Origin: an uncultured Lachnospiraceae bacterium
Lineage (GTDB): Bacteria > Bacillota > Clostridia > Lachnospirales > Lachnospiraceae
Assembly (NCBI GenBank): GCA_947178145.1
Contig: CAMWXE010000003.1
Coordinates: 1 to 64,000 of the forward strand
Length of the DNA stretch: 64,000 bases
Direction of reading: 5' to 3'
This document shows positions 1-8,357 of this stretch, piece after piece (position 1 is the stretch's first letter; every line of letters starts with the position of its first letter). The notes under the pieces are model-generated. The model saw nothing but the letters and a program-made list of their open reading frames with translations, was not told the origin of the DNA and did no database searches. A program made the position numbers and the translations under genes.

Positions 1-225
1 GCGTTAATTCATCGTTTGCTTGAGCCAACTCACTGTTTGCCAGCGTTAATTCATCGTTTACTTGAGCCAGCTCACTCTTGGAATGAGCAAGTTCATCACT
101 CTTTTGAGCAAGTTCATCGCTTTTTTGAGCAAGTTTATTATTTATTTGAGCCAGCTCATCACTTTTTTGGGTGAGTTCATTACTCTTTTGAGCCAGCTCA
201 TTGTGCATTTGAGCCAATACCTCCT
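1..225 (-). repeat. Degenerate 21/42-bp tandem repeats encoding heptads
   Basis: About ten consecutive 21-bp units, each encoding a 7-residue ELAQxxD-like block of the Rpn-type gene. The two units nearest the left edge form near-identical 42-bp repeats (1-42 and 43-84). The array may continue beyond the window. Confidence 0.85.
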
Positions 226-973
226 TCATTGTATCGATTTCGTCCTCAAATGTTCGGATAACACCGTAATATTCTTCACGGTTACGACAGCGTTCCCTGA
301 CATTGAAATCAGCATTGAGATCGTACAGAGCATTCGAGGCTTCCTGCAAATATTCATTATCCGTTGCGATCATTTTAATCTCCTCCCATGTGGATGCCTT
401 GAACAGGCGCGCCCAGTAATCGAGTTTCCATTGTTTGTCTTCGTCAGCTGCCAAAGCTATTTGTTTTAAATCTAACACATTCAGGGCAAATTTGCTACTA
501 TAAATGTGATGATTTTTTTCGTCCATCAGTTTATTACATGAGTAGAAGGATGGACTGTCTGGAAATAGCGTATAATCGAGAATGCTGATATGCATTGCAG
601 GTTTGACATCAATGTATTTATCACCATGAGAAAGGTTGTTAAAAATACGGCACAGATAGCTGACAGAACGCTCTGGCCAGTCGTGCAGATCGGCGATCTG
701 CATTTCGATGTTGAGGATCATATTTCCATTGAGTTCAACACGCACGTCGAGGCGGAATTCCTTGTCCTCACATGCCTCGCCGACAACGATCGGGTTCGTA
801 ATGACGACAGAGTGGATTTGTTCCGGCGGGATATGGAGCAGGGCGCTGATCAGTCCTTTTAGCGCCTTGTTGCTCTTCTGACACAGCGAGCGGAACATAT
901 AGTCGTTGGTCAGCGGGTAATCGAAGTGACCGGAGGCTTTTTCAAGCTCTGGCAGAAAAGAAGTGTGTTCCAT
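1..973 (-). CDS. Rpn/YhgA-type PD-(D/E)XK nuclease-like protein with C-terminal heptad repeats (3' end beyond window)
   Basis: The minus-strand frame is open from an ATG at 973 to the left edge, about 324 codons, so the C-terminus is missing. AGGAG at 981-985 lies 7 bases from this ATG and only 1 from the in-frame ATG at 979, which decides the start. The N-terminus (PLTNDYMFRSLCQ) and the later FRLDVRV and NIEMQ segments fit the D and ExQ active-site strands of the Rpn (recombination-promoting nuclease/putative transposase) branch of the PD-(D/E)XK fold. From about residue 250 the protein becomes a run of ELAQKSD-like 7-residue units, predicted coiled coil. Rpn proteins are DNA endonucleases linked to recombination; activity of this copy is inferred. 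Confidence 0.8.
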   Translation of the reverse strand, partial: MEHTSFLPELEKASGHFDYPLTNDYMFRSLCQKSNKALKGLISALLHIPPEQIHSVVITNPIVVGEACEDKEFRLDVRVELNGNMILNIEMQIADLHDWPERSVSYLCRIFNNLSHGDKYIDVKPAMHISILDYTLFPDSPSFYSCNKLMDEKNHHIYSSKFALNVLDLKQIALAADEDKQWKLDYWARLFKASTWEEIKMIATDNEYLQEASNALYDLNADFNVRERCRNREEYYGVIRTFEDEIDTMKEVLAQMHNELAQKSNELTQKSDELAQINNKLAQKSDELAQKSDELAHSKSELAQVNDELTLANSELAQANDELT

Positions 974-1138
974 TTTCATTCTCCTGTAAGTGATTGAATT
1001 CAGACGTCTGTATCTGCGATTATAGCAGAAACAATCAAGAATGCAACGCAAATGTCAAAATTAGCACATGAAATGTCAAAAATAACACAAAATTACCCCT
1101 GTTTTGTCTCCTTCTCATACAGTGTAATGCCGTAATCA

Positions 1139-1456
1139 TTACCCAGTCAATTTCCGATTGCTGAAAGCCGCGTTATCACGAAAGTCCAGTATCTGAGCGG
1201 CCCCTGTCATCCCCCTCAAAACCATATAAAGGAAAGCAGGCATACCCCGCTGTGATACCGTCTGCATGAAAGTATCCATCGTGCGGTTTTCCCCGTTCCA
1301 AAATTCATTTAACAGAGGGACAGAGCAGCCAGAGCCTGCAAACACATCGCCGCGCAGGCCATCGTGTGCCTCCTCATTTGGTTTCATCTGATATCCACAG
1401 TACAGCGCGCAGTAGCGTTCTGCATCAAATTCAGCCTGTTCGTTTTTCTGATTCAT
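1139..1456 (-). CDS. Hypothetical protein, 105 aa
   Basis: I do not recognise this protein. It overlaps the upstream minus-strand gene by ATGA (1453-1456), the mark of translational coupling, which is the main reason to believe it. It has no signal peptide or membrane segment; it carries two Cys near the N-terminus (YCALYC) and a hydrophobic stretch near residues 75-90. It is the second gene of a two-gene operon and nothing follows it on the strand for 165 bases. A small accessory-region pair like this could be an immunity or toxin-partner module, but no motif supports that. Confidence 0.55.
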   Translation of the reverse strand: MNQKNEQAEFDAERYCALYCGYQMKPNEEAHDGLRGDVFAGSGCSVPLLNEFWNGENRTMDTFMQTVSQRGMPAFLYMVLRGMTGAAQILDFRDNAAFSNRKLTG

Positions 1457-1740
1457 TTTGCGTACCTCTTTTCATCCAGTTCTGACAGTTTTTGCCTGGT
1501 TCCATTGATGTCTAATATAGTTTCCCCGTCAAACCCGCAGGACAGAAGACAGGATATGACCGTTTGCAGTGCATCGGATTCCTCAGAAAATTCAATATCG
1601 ATATTTCCGCCGGTGTTCCCCAGGCCGGCACCGGTGACTTCGCCCACGCCAGCCAGCAGGTCGTCCAGGTCATCTTCGATATCACCCAACGCATAATCTG
1701 CGGGCAGTTCTTGAAAATAAATGTATACATAGCTTTCCAT
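1453..1740 (-). CDS. Hypothetical small acidic protein, 95 aa
   Basis: Not recognised as a named family. The protein is acidic (DIEDDLDDLL near residue 20), has a glycine-rich centre (GEVTGAGLGNTGGN) followed by IDIEF, and looks like a small alpha/beta soluble domain. A GGAG motif sits about 8 bases before the ATG at 1740. First gene of the pair with the 105-residue protein, transcribed divergently from the membrane-fusion genes at 1950. Confidence 0.6.
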   Translation of the reverse strand: MESYVYIYFQELPADYALGDIEDDLDDLLAGVGEVTGAGLGNTGGNIDIEFSEESDALQTVISCLLSCGFDGETILDINGTRQKLSELDEKRYAK

Positions 1741-1949
1741 TGTATGCTCTCCATATTGTCTTTATTACCACAGTTCTCCTCGTTTTCATTAAGATAACAG
1801 TAAAAGAATACCATATACAGACGCGTCCCACAATGTCAAAACAGGATGTTTTTATTTTTCCATTCAATTCATAAAAAAGGCAGCATTGGAAAAAATGAGT
1901 ATAACAGTTGAAAAAAGTAGAAAATTTATAACAGTGAGGTGAAGCGGCA

Positions 1950-4400
1950 TTGGGAAGGCGCAGGAAACGACATTTGAAAACAGCTGGAATATTGACTGTA
2001 ATAGCTGCTCTGTCAGCAGGCAGTTTATGGTATTATTTGAGAGCGCGCTCAAATTCCATGGCAATGGAAGACCAGGGATTTCAAAATGACAGTGCCAATA
2101 TCGTCACTGCGACAGGAGTGACAGAAATCGGAATGGAAGCTGTGACGTTTGCAATCGATTTTTTGGAGGAAACCAATCTCTATGTGGAGGATGTGTACTT
2201 TTCAAATGGAGATACTGTTGCAGCGGGGGTGGCATACATGAAGTTTACAGATGACAGCATAGAGAAGGCGCGTGCGGAGCTGGAGAATGCAGTACAGAAT
2301 ACAGAGCTTGCTTATCGGAGCAAAGTGATTTCCAACGGAGAGGATAAAATACAGGCAAAATATACATATGATGCGGCAGTGCTCGAGGCGGAATTTGCAC
2401 TACAGGTTTATCAGGACACATTGACACAATTAGAAATGCAGCTTGTAAAAGCACAGAAGGCTTTTGAGGAGGCGCAACAGGAGTACAATGCGTACTATCA
2501 TGCGGTAGCAAACAACACGTTTTATGAGGATTATCAAATTGAGAAGCTGAAAAAAGCCTATGATGATGCCTATGATTTATTTGCCAGCCGCAGGGCATAC
2601 TGGGAAGTGACGCAGGAGGAGTTCGATGCGCTGGACGACCAGAATCCTGCACAGGAAGAGCAGAGTGATCGTCAGTGGATTATCAGAACAGTGGCACTGT
2701 TAAAAGAAGAAATGGTGGGAGCCCGGGAAAAATACGAACGGGCGCGGCAGGCGTATCAGAGAGAGATAGAGGGGGCGGAGCTAAAACTGCAAAAGCTGTT
2801 GAATCAGCTTGAGAGGGCTCAGCAGAATCTTATCGATGCACAGCTTGCGCATCAGAAGGGGAGCCTTCACGCGAAGACATTGTATGAGCTGACCGTTGCC
2901 AGGGGACAGATTGCGGAAAGCGACTATACTGTCTGTCTGATGCTCCTTGCGGACGAGTTGGAACATCTCGAAGATGCAAGGGGCAAAGCAATGGAAAATA
3001 AGGCATTTTTTGAGGAGCTGATTGGGGACGGATATTTGTATACAGAACAGGAAGGAACCATTTTCATGGCATATCCGGAGAAAGGACAGGCGCTTGCAGG
3101 GGGCGATCTGATTTTTGCGTATGAAAATCCAGAGCAGTTATTTGTGTCTGCAATGGTGCCGGAAAGAAGTGCGGCAATGCTTTCTGTTGGGGAAAAAGCA
3201 AGTGTAACCATAGCAGATAGTGACAGTTTTGACGGTATTGTTGAAGCGATTCAGCCCATAACGACATCTGGCAGCAAAATGGCGGGATATAAGATCGTAA
3301 TGGTGTCACTGGATGGCGATGTCGGTACCGCGGCGCCCAATCTGGCAGCGGTGGTGGTATTTGGGAAGGATGCACAGGCCGATATTGTCCAATGCAATAC
3401 AGATGCATTGAAAACAAAAGAGCGCCAAGCAGCGCAGAAGATGTATGACTTGGATATTTATGATTCGGATATTCTTGCAGAAACACATGAGGGCTATGTA
3501 CAATACTTGAAAATCGCAGAAGTATATGTGGAGGCCGGACAGCACATCAATGAGGGAGACTTGGTGTGCCAATTGACACAGGATAGTATTGAAAATGTCC
3601 GCAAAACACTTACCGATGCACAGTTTAAGGCCGGCATTGCGCTTGCCCGGGCGCAGGCGGATTATCACATCGGCGTGCTGGAGGCCGGACTTTCCCACAA
3701 CGAAGCCATGGTAGATCAGGCGCTTGCACAGACTGCATATGACAATGCAATTGCGAAATTAAACAGCGGTATGGTGGCAAAAATTCTGGAGACAGAACAA
3801 CTGTTAGCGGATATTTACCAGATGCAGACAGCCCTGACAGACGACAGTTATCAGAGAAAGAAAGCGGATATAACGAGAGCATATGACGAGGCCAGGGAGC
3901 AGGTAGAGAAAGCCAAAGAGAGCTTCGTAACCAGTCAGGTTGAAGCGGCTCAAAACTTTCAGGCGGCAAAGGACGCCTATGAAAATTTTTTTGATCAGTT
4001 GGAAGCTTCCAATCAGCAGATTGCAGACAAGATAGCAGAAGTCGGCGCACTGCAGGAAGATATCCTGCAGAGTCAGCAGCTTATGGAAAAAGAGCTTCTG
4101 ACAGCAGAACAGACGCGCATCAGTGCCCGGACGGAAGGGGAGATTGCAAATGCAAAATATGCAGGCATCCTAAATGAATATGAAAATGCGGTGAATAAGG
4201 CACAGTCAGACTACGATCAGGCAGTGCGCAGGCTTGATGAATTTAATCAGTTTGTGGGAAATGGTACGATTTATGCGGCGGGAAGCGGATTTGTGACAGA
4301 GGTAGGCTGCAGAAAAGGGGATATACTTGTCGATACACGGAATCTGGTGTCCTTCGTGGCAGATACAGATACGAATATTTTGACAGAGGAAGGCGAATAA
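1950..4400 (+). CDS. HlyD-like membrane fusion protein with two tandem lipoyl/coiled-coil modules, 816 aa
   Basis: TTG start, with GAGGTG 8-9 bases upstream; a later ATG would delete the N-terminal membrane anchor (residues ~12-33, after a basic GRRRKRH stretch), so TTG is preferred. The first module (to ~residue 490) has a half lipoyl motif (FTDDSIEKARAEL), a long coiled coil, the second half-lipoyl (GYLYTEQEGTIF) and a beta-barrel-like part. The second module (~490-816) repeats this: LTQDSIENVRKTL, a long coiled coil, then IYAAGSGFVTEVG near the end with no barrel. The usual family length is 350-500 residues, so this looks like an internal duplication. Such proteins bridge a transporter to the envelope. 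A second family member follows 16 bases later; no transporter gene is nearby. Confidence 0.75.
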   Translation: MGRRRKRHLKTAGILTVIAALSAGSLWYYLRARSNSMAMEDQGFQNDSANIVTATGVTEIGMEAVTFAIDFLEETNLYVEDVYFSNGDTVAAGVAYMKFTDDSIEKARAELENAVQNTELAYRSKVISNGEDKIQAKYTYDAAVLEAEFALQVYQDTLTQLEMQLVKAQKAFEEAQQEYNAYYHAVANNTFYEDYQIEKLKKAYDDAYDLFASRRAYWEVTQEEFDALDDQNPAQEEQSDRQWIIRTVALLKEEMVGAREKYERARQAYQREIEGAELKLQKLLNQLERAQQNLIDAQLAHQKGSLHAKTLYELTVARGQIAESDYTVCLMLLADELEHLEDARGKAMENKAFFEELIGDGYLYTEQEGTIFMAYPEKGQALAGGDLIFAYENPEQLFVSAMVPERSAAMLSVGEKASVTIADSDSFDGIVEAIQPITTSGSKMAGYKIVMVSLDGDVGTAAPNLAAVVVFGKDAQADIVQCNTDALKTKERQAAQKMYDLDIYDSDILAETHEGYVQYLKIAEVYVEAGQHINEGDLVCQLTQDSIENVRKTLTDAQFKAGIALARAQADYHIGVLEAGLSHNEAMVDQALAQTAYDNAIAKLNSGMVAKILETEQLLADIYQMQTALTDDSYQRKKADITRAYDEAREQVEKAKESFVTSQVEAAQNFQAAKDAYENFFDQLEASNQQIADKIAEVGALQEDILQSQQLMEKELLTAEQTRISARTEGEIANAKYAGILNEYENAVNKAQSDYDQAVRRLDEFNQFVGNGTIYAAGSGFVTEVGCRKGDILVDTRNLVSFVADTDTNILTEEGE

Positions 4401-4415
4401 GAGGATGGATACACA

Positions 4416-5987
4416 ATGAAAAAAAGACATTACATTTTGCCAGCTGCAGCCGCAGTTGGCATTATCAGTATAGGAATCGCTTTGGTGACACTGACTTTTT
4501 CAATAAAAGAAAATAAAGATGATGATATGACATACCATGACGCCACTGCGGAATATGGCACATTAACAGTCGGGATAACGAAAACTGCCCCGGTAACGTT
4601 CAGAACGGTTGAGCAGACTTTTGATTTCGATATTGGTACATGGGCAGGCGAAGCCTCTGCGGCACTGCAGATTGAAGAGGTGCTTGTCAGTGTGGGACAG
4701 CAGGTACGAAAAGGCACAGCCTTGTTTCGCTTTACCTCAGACAGTGTACAGAACATCAGAACTATTTTACAGAGAGAAGTTTTTGACGCCAATAGGGATT
4801 GCGTATTGCTGGAGGCAAAGCAAAGAGAATTACACCTTCTGACCTCACAGGAGTACAACAGTGATGTAATCAATGCAAAATATGCAGACATAATGTACAA
4901 TAATAAGTGCGCTGAGCTTCAAAAGAAGGCTGATGACGCAAAAAAAGCCGTGGATGAGAAACAGAATCAGGTCAATGAGAATCTGCTGGAGCTGACGCAG
5001 ACGCAGCAGGAACTGGCAAATGCACGGAAGTATCTGAAAGAAGCGGAGGCAGCCGTTTCTGAAAACTATGACAATCGTTACAATAATGCATATTATTATA
5101 CGATGTACGAAAAGACAAGGGAAACAGCAGAAAACATGGTAAAACAGTTGGCGGAACAGGTGGAAAGTCTCACGAAAAAAAACGAAATACTTTTATTTGA
5201 AGTTGACGAGGCAGTCCGTGCCTATCATCAGGTCATGCAGGATTTGGAGAAAGAAAAACTGGCGGTAAGGATGGACTATGACACGGAAATCTATGATTCA
5301 ACAATGGCATCAGAACGCTATGATATTCTGACAGTCCGCCTTGACAATGATTTGCAGGAAGCAAGGAAACGTTATCAGGCTGCCTTGCAGAATATTCAGA
5401 CATTTAATGCCTATATTGTGCGCAATCAAGTGTGTTCAAAATACAATGGTGTTCTGTCAGATATCACTGCAGAGGCAGGCGACACTATAAACAAAAATGA
5501 CAGACTTGCCACATTATATGACCAGGAAGCGGCGGTCATGGAGGTTTTTCTTTGCGAGGAGGACCTTCTTGCGGTGAACCGGGAGGAAATGACAAAAATT
5601 TCATTTTCAGATGATTCAGAAAATATTTATGAAGGCAGGATTATAAAAGTATCAAAGAAGGAATATGACAGCAGTTTGGAAGAACCCTATTATATTGTTA
5701 CAGTGATGATACAAGGTGATGTGTCAGGCCTGTCTCAGGGAATGACAGGCGATATAACATTTTTGACAAATGAAACAAAAGAGGTACTTTACGTGCCAGG
5801 CAGTGCCGTTTTCAGGGAAGGGGAACGATCCTATATCAAAATGCGCAATAAAAAAGGAAATATCGTGGAAAAAAATGTGACCACAGGGTTTTCGGATGGG
5901 GTTTCTGTCGAAATCAAAAAAGGAATTTCAGTAGGAGATGTGGTACTCATTAAAAAATGTTCCAGCCCCTTACAGAGGATTTTATGA
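4416..5987 (+). CDS. HlyD-like membrane fusion protein, 523 aa
   Basis: The N-terminal membrane anchor is at residues ~7-30, followed by a half-lipoyl segment (LVSVGQQVRKG, then FTSDSVQNIRTIL), a long coiled coil (~130-330), the second half-lipoyl (YNGVLSDITAEAGD) and a beta-barrel/membrane-proximal domain (VMEVFLCEED onwards, YVPGSAVF). The ATG at 4416 has GAGGATGG about 9 bases upstream. It is co-transcribed with the preceding double-module protein, so the two may form a mixed periplasmic-side adaptor. The frame ends right after an A6 run at 5952-5957; reading past it in the +1 frame adds ~43 plausible residues to a stop at 6085-6087, so the true C-terminus is uncertain. Confidence 0.75.
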   Translation: MKKRHYILPAAAAVGIISIGIALVTLTFSIKENKDDDMTYHDATAEYGTLTVGITKTAPVTFRTVEQTFDFDIGTWAGEASAALQIEEVLVSVGQQVRKGTALFRFTSDSVQNIRTILQREVFDANRDCVLLEAKQRELHLLTSQEYNSDVINAKYADIMYNNKCAELQKKADDAKKAVDEKQNQVNENLLELTQTQQELANARKYLKEAEAAVSENYDNRYNNAYYYTMYEKTRETAENMVKQLAEQVESLTKKNEILLFEVDEAVRAYHQVMQDLEKEKLAVRMDYDTEIYDSTMASERYDILTVRLDNDLQEARKRYQAALQNIQTFNAYIVRNQVCSKYNGVLSDITAEAGDTINKNDRLATLYDQEAAVMEVFLCEEDLLAVNREEMTKISFSDDSENIYEGRIIKVSKKEYDSSLEEPYYIVTVMIQGDVSGLSQGMTGDITFLTNETKEVLYVPGSAVFREGERSYIKMRNKKGNIVEKNVTTGFSDGVSVEIKKGISVGDVVLIKKCSSPLQRIL

Positions 5988-6204
5988 GAGGTTAAAACAA
6001 AAACCGTGGTTGAGAGGAATTGAAGAAATCAGGTTTTCGATATATAATAAACAGGAACAATTTTTTCAAACACACGTGAAATCCTGATTGGAATAGTATT
6101 TGCAAATGGGATGACGAAGGAGACAATACGGGCAGGTTGATTGCATTATCCATTGCGTTTTGCCGGAGGAAGGAAATGATATATGGATAGAAATAAAATA
6201 GAAC

Positions 6205-6798
6205 ATGATTTTAGTGTCTATTCTCATAGTTTGTGCTATGACTGGATGCATGGCAGACAGCAGTGGGGCTAAAGAAGTCCTTCAGGCGCAGGAGCAGGAA
6301 AGCGGCGATTATGGCAATTCAGATATAGAAACTGCAAAAACCCGGGAAACACCAACAGAACCTGCAGCGTCCGATGGAGAATCAGACACAGAATTGGAAT
6401 CAAGTGCATCGACAAAACCGGACACAGAATTCGAAACAGAAATCAATTTGGAATCAGGCATGATAACAGAACCGGACGCGGAGGTTACAGCGGATTATGA
6501 TGGGCCGGTAAAAGTGTCAGATCTGGACTATGATTCGTTCCAGAGCAGAATGACCGACGAGGAGTGGGACGGATTTCAGCAGTATATTCCGGTTCTTAAG
6601 GAAAATACGGCGTTTGAACTGGGTGGAAACTATGAAGAACTTAACAGGGACGGTAAACCTGTAGAAAAAGGGGAGTATACGCAGTTTTATCGTTATACGT
6701 TCCAGGAAGCGGCGGATGAGGCTGATTTTTGGGAGCAGGTTGACAGTTATTGGACAGAGTGTGTGGCGGAATATGAGTCAAAGCGGCGTACAGATTGA
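6205..6798 (+). CDS. Putative lipoprotein, 197 aa, probably with a frameshifted 5' end
   Basis: The hydrophobic N-terminus ends in AMTGC, an acceptable lipobox with the Cys at residue 15, followed by a low-complexity Thr/Glu/Ser/Pro-rich linker (~residues 40-110) and a small C-terminal domain (~105-197). There is no positively charged n-region and no ribosome binding site directly before 6205. A strong GGAGGAAGGA at 6165-6174 precedes an ATG at 6183 whose frame encodes MDRNKI and then runs into the wrong frame; shifting by one base near 6198-6202 gives a perfect lipoprotein signal. The gene follows the membrane-fusion pair and may be its partner. Function unknown. Confidence 0.6.
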   Translation: MILVSILIVCAMTGCMADSSGAKEVLQAQEQESGDYGNSDIETAKTRETPTEPAASDGESDTELESSASTKPDTEFETEINLESGMITEPDAEVTADYDGPVKVSDLDYDSFQSRMTDEEWDGFQQYIPVLKENTAFELGGNYEELNRDGKPVEKGEYTQFYRYTFQEAADEADFWEQVDSYWTECVAEYESKRRTD

Positions 6799-6858
6799 AG
6801 AGAAACAACAGTATTAATGCTAATTATTACAGATGCGTTCAGTGGTATTACTGACCTA

Positions 6859-7018
6859 AGGATCTGTAGGAAAATAAGTGATACAGATTGCGCAGGTTAT
6901 TTCTTCGAGTGTGCAGTGCAAAAAACGTAGGCGTAGTGGGCTACGGCGAGGCTTTTTGCACTGTGCAATCGGAGAAATAGACAAGTCAAGATGTGTCAGT
7001 TATTTTTCTACAGATCCT
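6859..7018. repeat. Long imperfect palindrome, MITE-like (160 bp)
   Basis: The ends AGGATCTGTAG and CTACAGATCCT are exact inverted repeats, and the flanking arms (AAAATAA / TTATTTTT) continue them. Inner arms pair as GCAGTGCAAAAA with TTTTTGCACTG, and the tip as CGTAG with CTACG. The whole element folds into one long hairpin. There is no coding capacity. It shares its termini style with 7673-7729, so it is probably a miniature inverted-repeat element rather than a simple terminator. Confidence 0.7.
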
Positions 7019-7038
7019 AATGTCTGTAGAGGGTGAAA

Positions 7039-7620
7039 ATGGAAAATACAGTATTTGAAATGATTCAAAAGATCAAGGAAACCAGTAATCCGATTCTGAA
7101 AGCGTCGAGCCTGTCATTCTATATATCAGACGGCTTGAGGAATCAAAAACTGGGCTTGTATGAAGCATATCTTCTGCAATGGGAGGTTATTAACAACACA
7201 AGGGAGTGGTACATGCTGCCTGCATGGAGTGGAAAAGTGCAGATTTCAACATGCATTGCATTGCTGAATCAAAAATTATTGGCGCATGCTTTCAGGGACA
7301 GCAATTGTATATCCCTGCTGAGGCAATGGGGCATGGAAGCGTCTGAGGTTTGTGCGGAAAGAAGGAGCCATTATATTATGGACCGATATCCTGATTATTT
7401 GGATATTGACCGGGAGCAAAATGAGCATTTGCTAAAGGAAATGCTGAATGTCAGACAAAAGTATGATACCCTGAGTTATGACGACGGACCGTATCATGTA
7501 GAGATTTTTCCATATCACTATTTTGCGCCGGAGGAGATTCTGCTGGAGAAGATGGATATGAGCAGCCAGATGTCGGTTACAGAAGAAGTAGAGACTATTT
7601 TGATGGAACTGAATATATGA
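7039..7620 (+). CDS. Hypothetical protein, 193 aa
   Basis: Not recognised. The ATG at 7039 is chosen over the in-frame GTG at 7033 because GAGGG at 7028-7032 is then correctly spaced. The protein is soluble, mixed helical, rich in Tyr and Met, with no signal peptide or membrane segment. It stands alone between two palindromic repeats (6859-7018 and 7673-7729), which suggests a mobile or recently rearranged neighbourhood. Confidence 0.6.
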   Translation: MENTVFEMIQKIKETSNPILKASSLSFYISDGLRNQKLGLYEAYLLQWEVINNTREWYMLPAWSGKVQISTCIALLNQKLLAHAFRDSNCISLLRQWGMEASEVCAERRSHYIMDRYPDYLDIDREQNEHLLKEMLNVRQKYDTLSYDDGPYHVEIFPYHYFAPEEILLEKMDMSSQMSVTEEVETILMELNI

Positions 7621-7672
7621 ATCTGTTCAACAGAGTACCTTGATGCGCATGGGAAAGGCAGCCTTTGCAATA

Positions 7673-7729
7673 AGGAACTGTTCAGAAATATCCTGCGCAA
7701 GCTGCATCGGTTATTTTTTAACAGTTCCT
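7673..7729. repeat. 57-bp palindromic repeat
   Basis: AGGAACTGTT at 7673-7682 is perfectly inverted as AACAGTTCCT at 7720-7729, with TTATTTTTT in the right arm as in the 160-bp element at 6859. It lies between convergent genes and may serve as a bidirectional terminator. The same half-site recurs at 48268-48298. Confidence 0.65.
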
Positions 7730-7747
7730 GAGAGCATTTGAACGTAC

Positions 7748-8203
7748 CTAAACGATACGTTCAAATGCAATATCTCCGCGCACATATTCATAATCCGTCA
7801 GCTTGATTTCGCGGAAACCATATTTTTCGTAGATATGAAGCGCGGGTTTTAACTTGCTGTTTGACAGGATAAACAGCTTCTTTGCCCCGTGGCTTATGGC
7901 CCAGTTCATGGCCGCTTCAAACACAGCGCTTCCGGCTCCTTTGTGCGGAAGCTGCTTGTTGGAGCCCAGCTTGCACAATTCCCAGGTGCCGTTTTCGTCA
8001 AGCGGTTTGGTCATACAGGTCGCCAGTACGTCTTCCCCCTCAGTCGCAAAATAGATCATTCCGCCATTTCCAAGGCTTTCCTCAATATGCTGAAACGTGT
8101 CGATATCCTCCTGCTCCAGACTGCCGAAATTGTCTGCAATCCACTCGGTGTTGAACTGAATAAAACAGTCCTTGTATCTTTCCTGATATTCAATTATTTC
8201 CAT
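7748..8203 (-). CDS. GNAT family N-acetyltransferase, 151 aa
   Basis: A single GNAT domain fills the protein. The acetyl-CoA binding loop reads LPHKGAGSAVFEAA (~residues 85-98), and the C-terminal IYEKYGFREIKL is the usual beta-strand 6/7 signature. GAAAGGGG precedes the ATG at 8203. It is monocistronic on the minus strand, divergent from the T-box/valS transcript. The substrate cannot be told from sequence; small-molecule or peptide N-acetylation is the family role. Confidence 0.85.
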   Translation of the reverse strand: MEIIEYQERYKDCFIQFNTEWIADNFGSLEQEDIDTFQHIEESLGNGGMIYFATEGEDVLATCMTKPLDENGTWELCKLGSNKQLPHKGAGSAVFEAAMNWAISHGAKKLFILSNSKLKPALHIYEKYGFREIKLTDYEYVRGDIAFERIV

Positions 8204-8322
8204 TTCGCAGAACCCCTTTCTTCTGTTTCGTTTTATTCAGTATATACCATTTCTTAACATAAGTAAAACAAAATTATCTAATGCATATATAAGAAAATGT
8301 AATACAAAAAATAAAATTCCTG

Positions 8323-8350
8323 TTGACAAAGAAAAATATTGTGTTACAAT
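8323..8350 (+). promoter_or_regulatory. Sigma-A promoter of the valS transcript
   Basis: TTGACA at 8323-8328 and TACAAT at 8345-8350 are separated by 16 bases, just upstream of the T-box leader. Confidence 0.8.
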
Positions 8351-8357
8351 TCAAGAT

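Noticed and set aside
62-469. 135-codon plus-strand frame with hydrophobic repeats
   Set aside because: It is the antisense of the Rpn-type gene's heptad repeats; the minus frame is longer, has a ribosome binding site and matches a known family.
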